Notes under the pieces: model-generated
Database searches by the model: none
What the model saw: only the letters and a program-made list of their open reading frames with translations
What the model was told of the DNA's origin: nothing
Source of the DNA: Rhodoplanes serenus
GTDB taxonomy: Bacteria > Pseudomonadota > Alphaproteobacteria > Rhizobiales > Xanthobacteraceae
Direction: 5' to 3'
Length of the DNA stretch: 64,000 bases
NCBI GenBank assembly: GCA_009720755.1
Contig: WNKV01000019.1
Coordinates: forward strand, 58,031-122,030
Position numbers and translations under genes: made by a program
Shown here: piece by piece, positions 56,609-64,000 of the stretch
Position numbering within the stretch: the first letter of the stretch is position 1
Layout: each line of letters opens with the position of its first letter

Positions 56609-58414
56609 ATGACCCCGCCCCCCTTCCTCGGCGTCGAAAAATCGGTCACCGGCCGCGTCTGGCGCGACCGGCTGGACGAGCGCGGCGCCGCGCGGGCGCT
56701 CGCCATCGTGCAGCGCCACGGCACGCCGGAGCTGCTCGCTCGCGTGCTGGCCGGCCGCGGTGTCGAGCCCGATGCCGTCGAGGCGCATCTCGACCCGACC
56801 ATTCGCCGCCTGATGCCGGACCCCGACCGGCTCACCGACATGGCGGCGGCGGCGGCGCGTCTCGCCGACGCGGTGCTGCGGCGCGAGCGCGTCACCGTGT
56901 TCGGCGACTACGACGTCGACGGCGCCACCGCGAGCGCCCTGATGACGCTGGTGCTGCGCCAGTGTGGGCTCGATCCCGACATCTACATCCCGGACCGCAT
57001 CTTCGAAGGCTACGGCCCGAACGTCGAGGCGATCCGCCAGATCGCCGCCCGCGGCACCCGGCTGATCGTCACGGTCGACTGCGGCACCGCCAGCCACGCG
57101 CCGCTCGCCGAGGCGAAGCGACTCGGGTTGGACGTCGTCGTCGTCGACCATCACCTGGCCGACGAGACGCTGCCGCCGGCGGTCGCTCTCGTGAATCCGA
57201 ATCGTCAGGACGATCTCTCCGGGCTCGGCCATCTCGCCGCCGTCGGCCTGGTGTTCATGACCGTGGTGGCGCTGGTGCGCGAGCTGCGCCGGCGCGGCTT
57301 CTGGACCGACGCGCGGCCGCAGCCCGATCTGCTCGCCTATGTGGATCTGGTGGCGCTCGGCACCGTCGCCGACGTGGTGCCGCTGGTCGGCCTCAACCGC
57401 GCCTTCGTGGCCAAGGGGCTGATCGGCATGCGGCGCCGCGAGCGGCCCGGCCTGACGGCGCTGATGGACGTGGCGCGGCTCTCCGGGCCGCCCGAGGCGT
57501 GGCATCTCGGCTTCCTGCTGGGGCCGCGCATCAACGCCGGCGGGCGGATCGGCCGCGCCGATCTCGGCGCCCGCCTGCTCACGCTCGACGATCCGGTGGA
57601 GGCCGGCACCATCGCGGCCGAGCTCGACCGGCTCAATCGCGAGCGTCAGGCGATCGAGCTCGCCGCCGTGGCGGAGGCCGAGGCGGAGGCGATGGCGGCG
57701 CTCGGCCACGACGAGAAGGGGGCCGTGGTGGTGACGGCGGCGGCCGGCTGGCATCCGGGCGTCGTCGGCCTCGTGGCGGCGCGGCTGAAGGAGCGCTTCG
57801 GCCGGCCCGCCTTCGCGATCGCGCTGGAGCCGGGCGACACCGGCACCGGCTCGGGCCGCTCGATCCCGGGGGTCGATCTCGGCCGCGCCGTGGTGCGGGC
57901 CGTCCACGAGGGCCTGCTGGTGAAGGGCGGCGGCCACGCCATGGCGGCCGGCGTGACGCTGAAGAAGACCGCGCTCGCCGCCTTCCGGGCCTTTCTGGAG
58001 GAGGCGCTGGCGCCGGCCGTCGAGCTGGCGCGGCGCGATCAGGCGCTGAAGATCGACGGCGCCGTCTCGGGCGCCGCCGTCACGCCGGAGCTGTGCCGCA
58101 CGCTCGCCCAGGCGGGGCCGTTCGGCTCCGGCAATCCCGAGCCGGTGCTGGCGCTGCCGTCCCATGTGGTGGCCTATGCGGACGCCGTCGGCCAAGCCCA
58201 TGTGCGGCTGCGGCTGAAGGCGGGCGACGGCGCGATGGTGGAGGCGATTGCCTTCCGGGCCGCCGGCCAGCCGCTCGGCCGCGCCCTGCTGGAGAGCCGC
58301 GGGCAGCGCGTGCACGTGGCCGGCTGCCTGGCGGTGGACCGCTGGCAGGGCGCCGAGCGGGCGCAGCTCCGCGTCCTCGACATCGCCGGCGCCGATCCCA
58401 CCGGGCTGCCCTGA
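56609..58414 (+). CDS. recJ: Single-strand-specific exonuclease RecJ
   Basis: RecJ degrades single-stranded DNA 5'-3' in recombination and mismatch repair. The 601-residue protein has the DHH-family motifs VFGDYDVDGATASALM, TVDCGTASHAPL, VVVDHHLADETLPPA and ALGTVADVVPL. The DHHA1 part has SGRSIPGVDLGRAV and LVKGGGHAMAAGVT; the OB-fold end has PFGSGNPEPVLAL. The start at 56609 (MTPPPFLGVEKSVTGR) matches family N-termini. It is separated from glpX by REP-like hairpins. Confidence 0.96.
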   Translation: MTPPPFLGVEKSVTGRVWRDRLDERGAARALAIVQRHGTPELLARVLAGRGVEPDAVEAHLDPTIRRLMPDPDRLTDMAAAAARLADAVLRRERVTVFGDYDVDGATASALMTLVLRQCGLDPDIYIPDRIFEGYGPNVEAIRQIAARGTRLIVTVDCGTASHAPLAEAKRLGLDVVVVDHHLADETLPPAVALVNPNRQDDLSGLGHLAAVGLVFMTVVALVRELRRRGFWTDARPQPDLLAYVDLVALGTVADVVPLVGLNRAFVAKGLIGMRRRERPGLTALMDVARLSGPPEAWHLGFLLGPRINAGGRIGRADLGARLLTLDDPVEAGTIAAELDRLNRERQAIELAAVAEAEAEAMAALGHDEKGAVVVTAAAGWHPGVVGLVAARLKERFGRPAFAIALEPGDTGTGSGRSIPGVDLGRAVVRAVHEGLLVKGGGHAMAAGVTLKKTALAAFRAFLEEALAPAVELARRDQALKIDGAVSGAAVTPELCRTLAQAGPFGSGNPEPVLALPSHVVAYADAVGQAHVRLRLKAGDGAMVEAIAFRAAGQPLGRALLESRGQRVHVAGCLAVDRWQGAERAQLRVLDIAGADPTGLP

Positions 58415-58504
58415 ACGATCGTCCGCCCGGGTGGTGGCGGACGGCCGGCATCGGCCCCCGGGACGGTTGCTCCTTGCCTCCGTGGCGTCTTTCCGGCCGC
58501 GTGA

Positions 58505-58529
58505 CGAACCCCTGTGGCGACAGGGCGTT
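58505..58529 (+). promoter_or_regulatory. Possible sigma-EcfG (general stress) promoter
   Basis: CGAAC (58505-58509), 16 bases, then CGTT (58526-58529), compared with the alphaproteobacterial general stress consensus GGAAC-N16/17-CGTT: eight of nine positions match. It ends 67 bases before the first of four small hydrophilic-protein genes. The assignment is from pattern only. Confidence 0.45.
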
Positions 58530-58596
58530 GGCCTCCTGACCGTCCGTCGCCGACGCCCACGCCGGCGCCGGTCGAGACCCACGAAGGAGGCACCGA

Positions 58597-58791
58597 ATGA
58601 CCGCCAAGCCCCCGCCCGTTCCTCCCGAGAATCAGAGCCCGAAGGGGACCGGCGATCCCAAGACGCCGAGCACCGACGACGCCGCGCACGGCCACACCGC
58701 CGAGGTCGCCGGTCGCAACGTCGATCAGCAGGGCCGCCAGGGCAACAGCAAGATCAACACCACCAACCAGGGTTATCAGCAGGACCGCTGA
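58597..58791 (+). CDS. Small hydrophilic protein 1
   Basis: A 64-residue product with almost no hydrophobic residues (Pro, Asp, Gly, Gln, Asn, Lys). It opens TAKPPPVPPENQSPKGTG and ends KINTTNQGYQQDR, so it is predicted to be disordered. GAAGGAGG lies upstream of the start. No family name is known to me. It is first of four similar-sized hydrophilic genes in a row, reminiscent of stress-induced disordered proteins; the possible EcfG promoter supports that. Confidence 0.65.
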   Translation: MTAKPPPVPPENQSPKGTGDPKTPSTDDAAHGHTAEVAGRNVDQQGRQGNSKINTTNQGYQQDR

Positions 58792-58809
58792 CCCCGCGCA
58801 GGAGCGGTG

Positions 58810-59022
58810 ATGTCGACATCCAAGAAGACCCCCAGCAGCATCCGCCAGGGCGGGCCGGGCTCCTCCCACCAGGATGCCCACGAGCCGCGCCGCGACCTGA
58901 AGCCACCGCCGGACGACCCGCAGCGCACCCGCAGCGACGTCTCCGGCGGGGGTGGCGTCGCCGACCGCCATCACACCCACGAGCCGGAGCGCAAGGGCGG
59001 CGGCACGCGCCCCGCCCACTGA
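58810..59022 (+). CDS. Small hydrophilic protein 2
   Basis: A 70-residue basic, hydrophilic product rich in His, Pro, Arg, Gly and Asp (SSHQDAHEPRRDLKPPPDD, RHHTHEPERKGGGT). It has no hydrophobic core and no signal, so it is probably disordered; the His pairs might bind metal. AGGAG precedes ATG 58810, and the gap to the previous gene is 18 bases, so cotranscription is likely. I recognise no family. Confidence 0.62.
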   Translation: MSTSKKTPSSIRQGGPGSSHQDAHEPRRDLKPPPDDPQRTRSDVSGGGGVADRHHTHEPERKGGGTRPAH

Positions 59023-59055
59023 GCCGCGTCGTCATTTCACCAATCAGGACAGCGC

Positions 59056-59280
59056 ATGAGCAAGCATCTCAAGACCAGCCGCCCGCTCGACAGCGACCTC
59101 CACCGCAATCCGCTGATCGGCGGATCGAAGGGACTCGGCATGGCCCAGGTCACTCCGGACGAGCTGGAGGAGCTGGCCGGTGCCAACACCATCGAGGGCG
59201 ATGTCGAGAACGACACCAACCGCCAGGGCGGCATCGACAAGGCGGCGGCGCGCAGCGGCCGCGGCGCCCCGCACAAGTGA
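59056..59280 (+). CDS. Small hydrophilic protein 3
   Basis: A 74-residue product: SKHLKTSRPLDSDLHRNPLIGGSKG, then QVTPDELEELAGANTIEGDVEND and a Gly/Arg tail. The TPDELEEL stretch could form one short acidic helix; the rest is probably flexible. The start follows AGGACAGC and the gap to the preceding gene is 33 bases. It has no signal peptide. The family is unknown to me, but codon use and context make it a likely gene. Confidence 0.65.
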   Translation: MSKHLKTSRPLDSDLHRNPLIGGSKGLGMAQVTPDELEELAGANTIEGDVENDTNRQGGIDKAAARSGRGAPHK

Positions 59281-59326
59281 TCAGATCGCCCGCGCCGTGG
59301 AGCCGCCCCAGAGCGGCTGCGGCGTC

Positions 59327-59343
59327 TCGCACGTGACGTGCGA
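59327..59343. repeat. Perfect inverted repeat upstream of small protein 4
   Basis: TCGCACGT and ACGTGCGA flank a single central base. It lies 47 bases before the start at 59390. It could be an operator or an RNA hairpin. Confidence 0.5.
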
Positions 59344-59348
59344 TCAGG

Positions 59349-59378
59349 AATGACCCGCCAGACAATGACCCGCCAGAC
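59349..59378. repeat. Two perfect tandem 15-bp units upstream of small protein 4
   Basis: AATGACCCGCCAGAC is present twice with no spacer (59349-59363 and 59364-59378), directly before the ribosome-binding GAGGA and ATG 59390. It looks like a recent duplication in the leader. Confidence 0.85.
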
Positions 59379-59389
59379 GAGGACAACAG

Positions 59390-59608
59390 ATGGCCAATGC
59401 GAGCAAGAAGCACTTCGGTCCGGGCGTGCAGGGCAAGGGCGACGGCACCGGCGGCACCACCGACATCGTGCCGGAGCAGATTCCGGAGAACGGCGTCCTG
59501 TCGAACCGTGACAAGGCGCGCCATCCCGAAGGACGCGGGCTCGACGGCAAGTTCGTTCAGTCGGAGCAGTTTCGCGACCACAGCATGGACCGCCAGATCG
59601 ACGACTGA
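59390..59608 (+). CDS. Small hydrophilic protein 4
   Basis: A 72-residue Gly- and charge-rich product (KKHFGPGVQGKGDGTGGTTD, PEQIPENGVLSNRDKARHPEGRG) ending DHSMDRQIDD. It resembles the small disordered stress-type proteins of alphaproteobacteria in composition but I cannot name it. GAGGAC lies upstream. It ends the four-gene run; a strong hairpin follows at 59655-59682. Confidence 0.65.
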   Translation: MANASKKHFGPGVQGKGDGTGGTTDIVPEQIPENGVLSNRDKARHPEGRGLDGKFVQSEQFRDHSMDRQIDD

Positions 59609-59654
59609 CGCAGAAGGCCCGCCCCCGAGAGGGAGGCGGCGGTTCTGAATGCAG

Positions 59655-59682
59655 AGCGCCCGGGCCGTGAGGCCCGGGCGCT
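59655..59682. terminator. Hairpin between small protein 4 and receptor D (convergent)
   Basis: AGCGCCCGGGCC (59655-59666) pairs perfectly with GGCCCGGGCGCT (59671-59682) over a GTGA loop. A short T-containing stretch follows on the plus strand. It may serve both strands. Confidence 0.75.
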
Positions 59683-59730
59683 TCGTCGTCGGGGGATCGG
59701 TTGCGGCGATGACCGCCGGCCGTGTCGTCG

Positions 59731-61422
59731 TCAGGCCGCCCGGATGCTGGTCAGGAACTGCACCAGCTCGGTCTTCAGCCGGGTGCTCTCGCTCGACAGC
59801 GAGCGCGCCGACGCCAGCACCTGCGAGGAGGCCGAGCCGGTCTCGGCGGCGCCGCGATCGACCTCGGCGATGTTGCCCGCCACCTCGGTGGTGCCCTGCG
59901 AGGCCTGCTGGACGTTGCGGGCGATCTCGGCGGTCGCCGCGCCCTGCTCCTCGACGGCGGCTGCGATCGTCGCGGCGATCTCGGCGATGCGCCCGATGGT
60001 GCCGCCGATCTCCTTGATGGCCGCGACCGAGTCCTGGGTCGCCTGCTGCATGCCGGCGATCTGGGCGCCGATCTCGCCGGTCGCCTTGCCGGTCTGGGCG
60101 GCGAGCGCCTTGACCTCCTGGGCCACCACGGCGAAGCCCTTGCCGGCCTCGCCGGCGCGCGCGGCCTCGATGGTGGCGTTGAGGGCGAGGAGATTGGTCT
60201 GCTCGGCGATCGCCGTGATCAGCTTGACGACATCGCCGATGCGCTGCGCCGCCTGCGACAGCTCGTTGATGCGTCCGTCGGTCTGGCGCGCCTGCTGCAC
60301 CGCCTCGCCCGCGATGCGGGTCGATTCGTGCACCTGGCGGCCGATCTCCTGCACCGACGAGGCCATCTGGTTGGTCGCGGAGGCGACCGACTGCACGTTG
60401 GTCGAGGCGTGCTCGGAGGCCGCCGCCACGCGGGTGGACAGGCGCTGCGTGGTCTCGGCCGAGCGGGTGAGGGTGGAGGCCGCGGCTTCCAGCTCGGTGG
60501 AGGCCGACGACACCGTCTCGACGATCTCGCCGACGGCCGATTCGAACGTGTCGGCGAGGCGCTGCATCTCGCGCTTGCGCTCCGCCGCGGCGCGCTGGTC
60601 GGCTTCGGCCTGCGCGGCGGCGTCGCGGCGGGCCTTCTCGGCGGCGCGGAGCTTGAAGGCTTCCACCGCCTCGGCGATCTCGCCGATCTCGTCCTTGCGG
60701 CCGACGCCCTCGAGCACGACCTCGAAATCGCCGTCGGCGAGCCGGTGCATGCCGGTGGTGAGCCGGCCGATCGGCCGCGAGATGCCGAACTGAGCGACCG
60801 CCACCGCGATGGCCAGCGCAATGGCGATGCCGATCCCGATGATCAGGTAGGTGGCGGTGACCGAGCGGGCGCTCGCCGCCGTCAGCGCATCGGTGCCCTC
60901 GGCGATGGCAAGCTCGATCTGCCGGCCGGCGGCGATCACGTCGGCCAGGGTGGCGTTGATCTGCGGATCGACGCTGGTGCGCAGCAGGGTGGTGGCTTCC
61001 TCGTTGCGGTTCTCCAGGGCGAGCGCGATCACCGGCTGGCTTGCCTTGTCGATGGCGCGCACGTCACGTTCGAGCTTGTCGAACAGCTCGGCGTAGCGCG
61101 GCATCTTGGCTTTGCCGATGGCGAGCTGCTCCAGCGCGAAATTGAACGCCTCGGTCACCTTCGGCGGAATCTTGCGGTACTCGACCTCGTTGGTCTCGGC
61201 AATCATCCGATAGAGATACATCTCGTACTGGTAGAGCCCGCGGTTGAGCCGGATGGTGGCGGTGCGGGCCGCCGAGTCGTTCTCGATGAAGCGCGAGTAG
61301 CTCTGCTCCAGATGCTGAATCTGCGTGCCGGCATACCAGGCGCCGAAGCCCGCGATGCTGGCCAGCATCACGATGACGGCGAGAATTTTGGGCAGGATAC
61401 GAATGCGAGTCAGTAGCGACAT
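59731..61422 (-). CDS. Methyl-accepting chemotaxis protein, helical sensor (D)
   Basis: A 563-residue receptor. TM1 is [19 protein letters not shown]. The helical periplasmic sensor contains [22 protein letters not shown] and a second part ending [21 protein letters not shown]2 is [19 protein letters not shown], followed by HAMP with [21 protein letters not shown] and the common tip ([21 protein letters not shown]). It ends [12 protein letters not shown] lies seven bases upstream of the start. The sensor is unlike those of the other receptors here. The signalling half is nearly the same as in the others. Confidence 0.94.
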   Translation of the reverse strand: MSLLTRIRILPKILAVIVMLASIAGFGAWYAGTQIQHLEQSYSRFIENDSAARTATIRLNRGLYQYEMYLYRMIAETNEVEYRKIPPKVTEAFNFALEQLAIGKAKMPRYAELFDKLERDVRAIDKASQPVIALALENRNEEATTLLRTSVDPQINATLADVIAAGRQIELAIAEGTDALTAASARSVTATYLIIGIGIAIALAIAVAVAQFGISRPIGRLTTGMHRLADGDFEVVLEGVGRKDEIGEIAEAVEAFKLRAAEKARRDAAAQAEADQRAAAERKREMQRLADTFESAVGEIVETVSSASTELEAAASTLTRSAETTQRLSTRVAAASEHASTNVQSVASATNQMASSVQEIGRQVHESTRIAGEAVQQARQTDGRINELSQAAQRIGDVVKLITAIAEQTNLLALNATIEAARAGEAGKGFAVVAQEVKALAAQTGKATGEIGAQIAGMQQATQDSVAAIKEIGGTIGRIAEIAATIAAAVEEQGAATAEIARNVQQASQGTTEVAGNIAEVDRGAAETGSASSQVLASARSLSSESTRLKTELVQFLTSIRAA

Positions 61423-62033
61423 GACGTTCTCCGGCCGTCGACGGAATGCGCGACGGCAGACACTCGGTGGAACGGCTGCGTTCCACCGTCGCGAGGTGAC
61501 GGGAGGTCGAAAGGTGAGGTCGGCTTTGGTGGATCGACGGAGAGGCTCGAAATCGCGCGGGGGATGACGGGCACGTGCGTGTCATCTCCGTTGCGGCAGA
61601 CGATACTGGCGGCCAAAACTTAACAATGAATTTCGCCAAAAGTCCCATGAATATGGGCACATATCTAGTCTTTTTGGGAAACCAAATACCTCTGGGCTAG
61701 GCTTTAAACCTGAGGTTTTCCGCCGCGGGGTTCGCACCACGGAACAGCGGTGGCGCACCGGCTCGGCCTTCAACGTCGGGACGTGCGTGCGGCCGAGCGC
61801 CGGCGCGCGGCCGCGACAGGGGGCCGCAGCATCACCGTCGGGCCGGCCACCCCTGCGCCGATGTCGATGAACGAGGACAACGCCCGCAATAAAACGCCCG
61901 GACTTGGCGTCCGGGCGGAGGGGGTGAGCGGGACGTGCCGGGTGATCCCCGGTCTCGGTTGTCGGCGCATCGACCGGCGCGGCCGGCCGAGCGTGTCGGT
62001 TCGCCGACGCGGGGGCGCCGGCAACGCGCCGCG
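61423..62033. other. Intergenic region between receptors D and E
   Basis: No gene is supported in these 611 bases. An A/T-rich stretch at 61611-61735 carries two inverted repeats, CCCAT-N4-ATGGG (61644-61657) and AAACCT-G-AGGTTT (61706-61718), in the upstream region of receptor D. The terminator of receptor E is at 61891-61917. Confidence 0.6.
61891..61917 (-). terminator. Rho-independent terminator of receptor E
   Basis: On the minus strand CGCCCGGAC and GTCCGGGCG form a nine-pair stem with a five-base loop, followed by TTTTATTG. It lies 117 bases after the receptor stop. Confidence 0.8.
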
Positions 62034-63722
62034 TCAGGCGGCCCGGATGGTGACCAGGAACTTCGACAGCTCCAGCTTGAGGCGGTTGCTCTCACTCGAC
62101 AGCGACTGCGCCGACGACAGCACCTGCGAGGAGGCCGAGCCGGTCTCGGCGGCGCCGCGATCGACCTCGCCGATGTTGCTCGCCACCTCGGTGGTGCCTT
62201 GTGATGCCTGCTGGACGTTGCGGGCGATCTCGCCGGTCGCCGCGCCTTGCTCCTCGACGGCGGCCGCGATGGTCGAGGCGATCTCGGCGATGCGGCCGAT
62301 AGTGCCGCCGATCTCCTTGATGGCGACCACCGACTCCTGCGTGGCCTGCTGCATGCCGGTGATCTGGGCGCCGATCTCGCCGGTCGCCTTGCCGGTCTGG
62401 GCGGCGAGCGCCTTGACCTCCTGAGCCACCACCGCGAAGCCCTTGCCGGCCTCGCCGGCGCGCGCCGCCTCGATGGTCGCGTTGAGCGCCAGCAGGTTGG
62501 TCTGCTCGGCGATCGCGGTGATCAGCTTGACGACGTCGCCGATGCGCTGCGCCGCCTGTGACAGCTCGCCGATGCGCCCGTCGGTCTTCTCGGCCTGCTT
62601 GACGGCCTCGTTGGCGATGCGGCTCGACTCCTGCACCTGGCGGCTGATCTCGTGCACCGAGGCGGTCAGCTCGTTGGTGGCGGAGGCGACCGACTGCACG
62701 TTGGTCGAGGCGGTCTCGGAGGCCGCCGCCACCCGGGTGGCCAGATGCTGGGTGGTCTCGGCCGTCTGGGTGAGGGTGCCGGCCGCCGCTTCCAGCTCGG
62801 TGGAGGCCGACGACACCGTCTCGACGATCTCGCCCACCGCCGCCTCGAAGTTGTCGGCGATGCGGTGCATCTCACGCTTGCGCTCCGCCGCCAGCCGCTC
62901 GTCGGCCTCGGCCTGGGCGGCCGCCTCGGCATGCGCCTTCTCGACCGCCTTGCGCTTGATCATCTCGACGGCGTCGGCGATCTCGCCGATCTCGTCCTTG
63001 CGGCCGAGGCCGGCGAGGGCGATGTCGAACTGGCCGTCGGCGAGCTTGCGCATGCCGGCCGTCAGGGCTGCGATCGGCCGCGAGATCCCGAACTGCACGA
63101 TCACGAAGGCGAGCGCCAGCACGCCCAGGAAGGCGCCGCCGACCAGGGCGATGGTGAGCCGGACGGTGCTGTTCACCGCGGCGGTGGCGGCGTCCGAGCG
63201 GGCCTGCAAGGTCTTCTCGATGTCGGCGGTCACGTCCACCATCTGCCGGCGCAGCACGGCGGTCTTCTCGGCCATGGCCTTCGACAGCCGCAGGGCCTCG
63301 ACATTGTTGTCCGCCATGGTGGCCTTCTCGATCGCCGGATAGTCGTTTGCATAGATGTCGGCGAATGTCTGCTCGGCGCGGCGCAGCCGGTCCGCCACTC
63401 CGGGCAGCAGCTCTTCCGCAGTCTTGATGTTCTTGTTGAACTCCTGGATCGATGCCCGGATCTCTTCGCTGGTCCGCTTCATGTCGGCCATCTCGGTCTC
63501 GGCGATGATGCGCCAGGAGAGGCGACCGAAGTCGAAGATGCGCTGGTTGGCGCGCAGCCCCGCCTTCATGCCCTGGACGTCCTTCTCCAGAATCGACGAA
63601 TACTCGGCGTCGATCGCCTGCATCTGGGAGGTGGCGTACCACAGGCCGCCGCCGACGACGGTGCCGAGCAACACGAAGCAGGCGATGATCTTGTAGACGA
63701 TCTTGAGGTTCGAGAAGTTCAT
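62034..63722 (-). CDS. Methyl-accepting chemotaxis protein, helical sensor (E)
   Basis: A 562-residue receptor. TM1 is [19 protein letters not shown]; the helical sensor has [23 protein letters not shown]2 is [25 protein letters not shown] is [19 protein letters not shown], then the tip [21 protein letters not shown]; it ends FLVTIRAA. It is a sensor paralogue of receptor C (46940-48625). GGAG precedes the start. Three tandem heptamers lie in the upstream region. Confidence 0.94.
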   Translation of the reverse strand: MNFSNLKIVYKIIACFVLLGTVVGGGLWYATSQMQAIDAEYSSILEKDVQGMKAGLRANQRIFDFGRLSWRIIAETEMADMKRTSEEIRASIQEFNKNIKTAEELLPGVADRLRRAEQTFADIYANDYPAIEKATMADNNVEALRLSKAMAEKTAVLRRQMVDVTADIEKTLQARSDAATAAVNSTVRLTIALVGGAFLGVLALAFVIVQFGISRPIAALTAGMRKLADGQFDIALAGLGRKDEIGEIADAVEMIKRKAVEKAHAEAAAQAEADERLAAERKREMHRIADNFEAAVGEIVETVSSASTELEAAAGTLTQTAETTQHLATRVAAASETASTNVQSVASATNELTASVHEISRQVQESSRIANEAVKQAEKTDGRIGELSQAAQRIGDVVKLITAIAEQTNLLALNATIEAARAGEAGKGFAVVAQEVKALAAQTGKATGEIGAQITGMQQATQESVVAIKEIGGTIGRIAEIASTIAAAVEEQGAATGEIARNVQQASQGTTEVASNIGEVDRGAAETGSASSQVLSSAQSLSSESNRLKLELSKFLVTIRAA

Positions 63723-63743
63723 GTCGGGGGCTCCGATCGGGTG

Positions 63744-63764
63744 AGGGTCGAGGGTCGAGGGTCG
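63744..63764. repeat. Three tandem heptamers upstream of receptor E
   Basis: AGGGTCG is repeated three times without interruption (63744-63764), followed by AGGAGG. It lies about 22-42 bases upstream of the receptor E start on the minus strand. Such short repeats can change in number by slippage. Confidence 0.8.
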
Positions 63765-63835
63765 AGGAGGACAATGCGGCTTCGTCGACGATCCGCGATG
63801 TCCAGTTGCGGGTGCTCGTGGCGTCCGAGAGGACC

Positions 63836-64000
63836 TCAGGCGGCACGAACGGTGTTCAGGAACTTGCCGACCTCGAGCTTGAGGCGGTTGCTCTCGCTCG
63901 ACAGCGACTGCGCCGAGGACAGCACCTGCGAGGAGGCCGAGCCGGTCTCGGCGGCGCCGCGATCGACCTCGCCGATGTTGCTCGCCACCTCGGTGGTGCC
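63836..64000 (-). CDS. Methyl-accepting chemotaxis protein (F), C-terminal end only
   Basis: The last 54 codons and stop of a seventh receptor; the rest lies beyond the window. The visible tail ([20 protein letters not shown], then [25 protein letters not shown]) is almost identical to that of receptor C (FLNTIRAA), so it is probably the closest relative among those here. It lies 114 bases upstream of receptor E in the same direction. Confidence 0.93.
   Translation of the reverse strand, partial: GTTEVASNIGEVDRGAAETGSASSQVLSSAQSLSSESNRLKLEVGKFLNTVRAA

Noticed and set aside
59722..61416. Long open frame opposite receptor D, with similar frames opposite the other receptors
   Set aside because: The product (repeats of GDLG, RRLR, LADL) arises from the conserved receptor codons read in reverse; no independent evidence for expression.

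Overview
The window is chromosomal DNA of a very GC-rich alphaproteobacterium, most likely of the Hyphomicrobiales (Rhodoplanes/Bradyrhizobium-like). The evidence is the alphaproteobacterial flagellar set (FlaF, FlbT, FliX, CheL-type rod protein), two very long flagellins, a DksA with only one zinc-site cysteine, class I PhaC, and the gene order aminotransferase-hom-glpX-recJ. No tRNA, rRNA, CRISPR array or intact insertion sequence was seen.

Region 1 (1-13000) is a flagellar filament/hook locus. The end of flgE, then flgK and an unusually long flgL, run on the plus strand. On the minus strand lie flaG, two paralogous flagellins of about 765 aa, flaF, a Pht5-like periplasmic-binding-type protein, flbT and a second, divergent flaF. 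Region 2 (13300-17050) has a UPF0261 (Tm-1-like) gene paired with a PEP-hydrolase-like TIM-barrel gene, then an FAD monooxygenase. Region 3 (17300-20800) is flgI-cheL-flgN facing fliX, followed by dksA. Region 4 (20900-25100) holds a small secreted Cys-containing protein, an exported superoxide dismutase, a TPR-glycosyltransferase that could modify flagellin, and an orphan Bug-type binding protein.

Region 5 contains chemoreceptors: two paralogues at 25179-28947, two more at 44337-48625, and three (one cut by the window end) at 59731-64000. They differ in their sensor halves but have nearly the same signalling domain. Between them lie parE, an S8 peptidase with a small downstream partner, and a TetR regulator next to a seven-gene catabolic/transport operon (cupin, alpha/beta hydrolase, LivKHMGF-type ABC transporter) followed by a second cupin, then DedA, an exported metallo-beta-lactamase-fold hydrolase and argC. 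Region 6 (48800-58400) holds a CBS-BON protein, phaC with a long disordered N-terminus, a small lipoprotein, an aminotransferase, hom, glpX and recJ. Four small, very hydrophilic proteins follow (58597-59608) behind a sequence resembling a sigma-EcfG promoter.

The genes combine into motility (filament, hook, P-ring, assembly checkpoint, receptors) plus housekeeping and accessory catabolism. Palindromic TTAA-N7-TTAA-like sequences, the recognition pattern of the cell-cycle regulator CtrA, lie upstream of flbT, both flagellins, flaG, the flgI/fliX pair and one receptor gene. This suggests shared control, but it is an inference from sequence alone.
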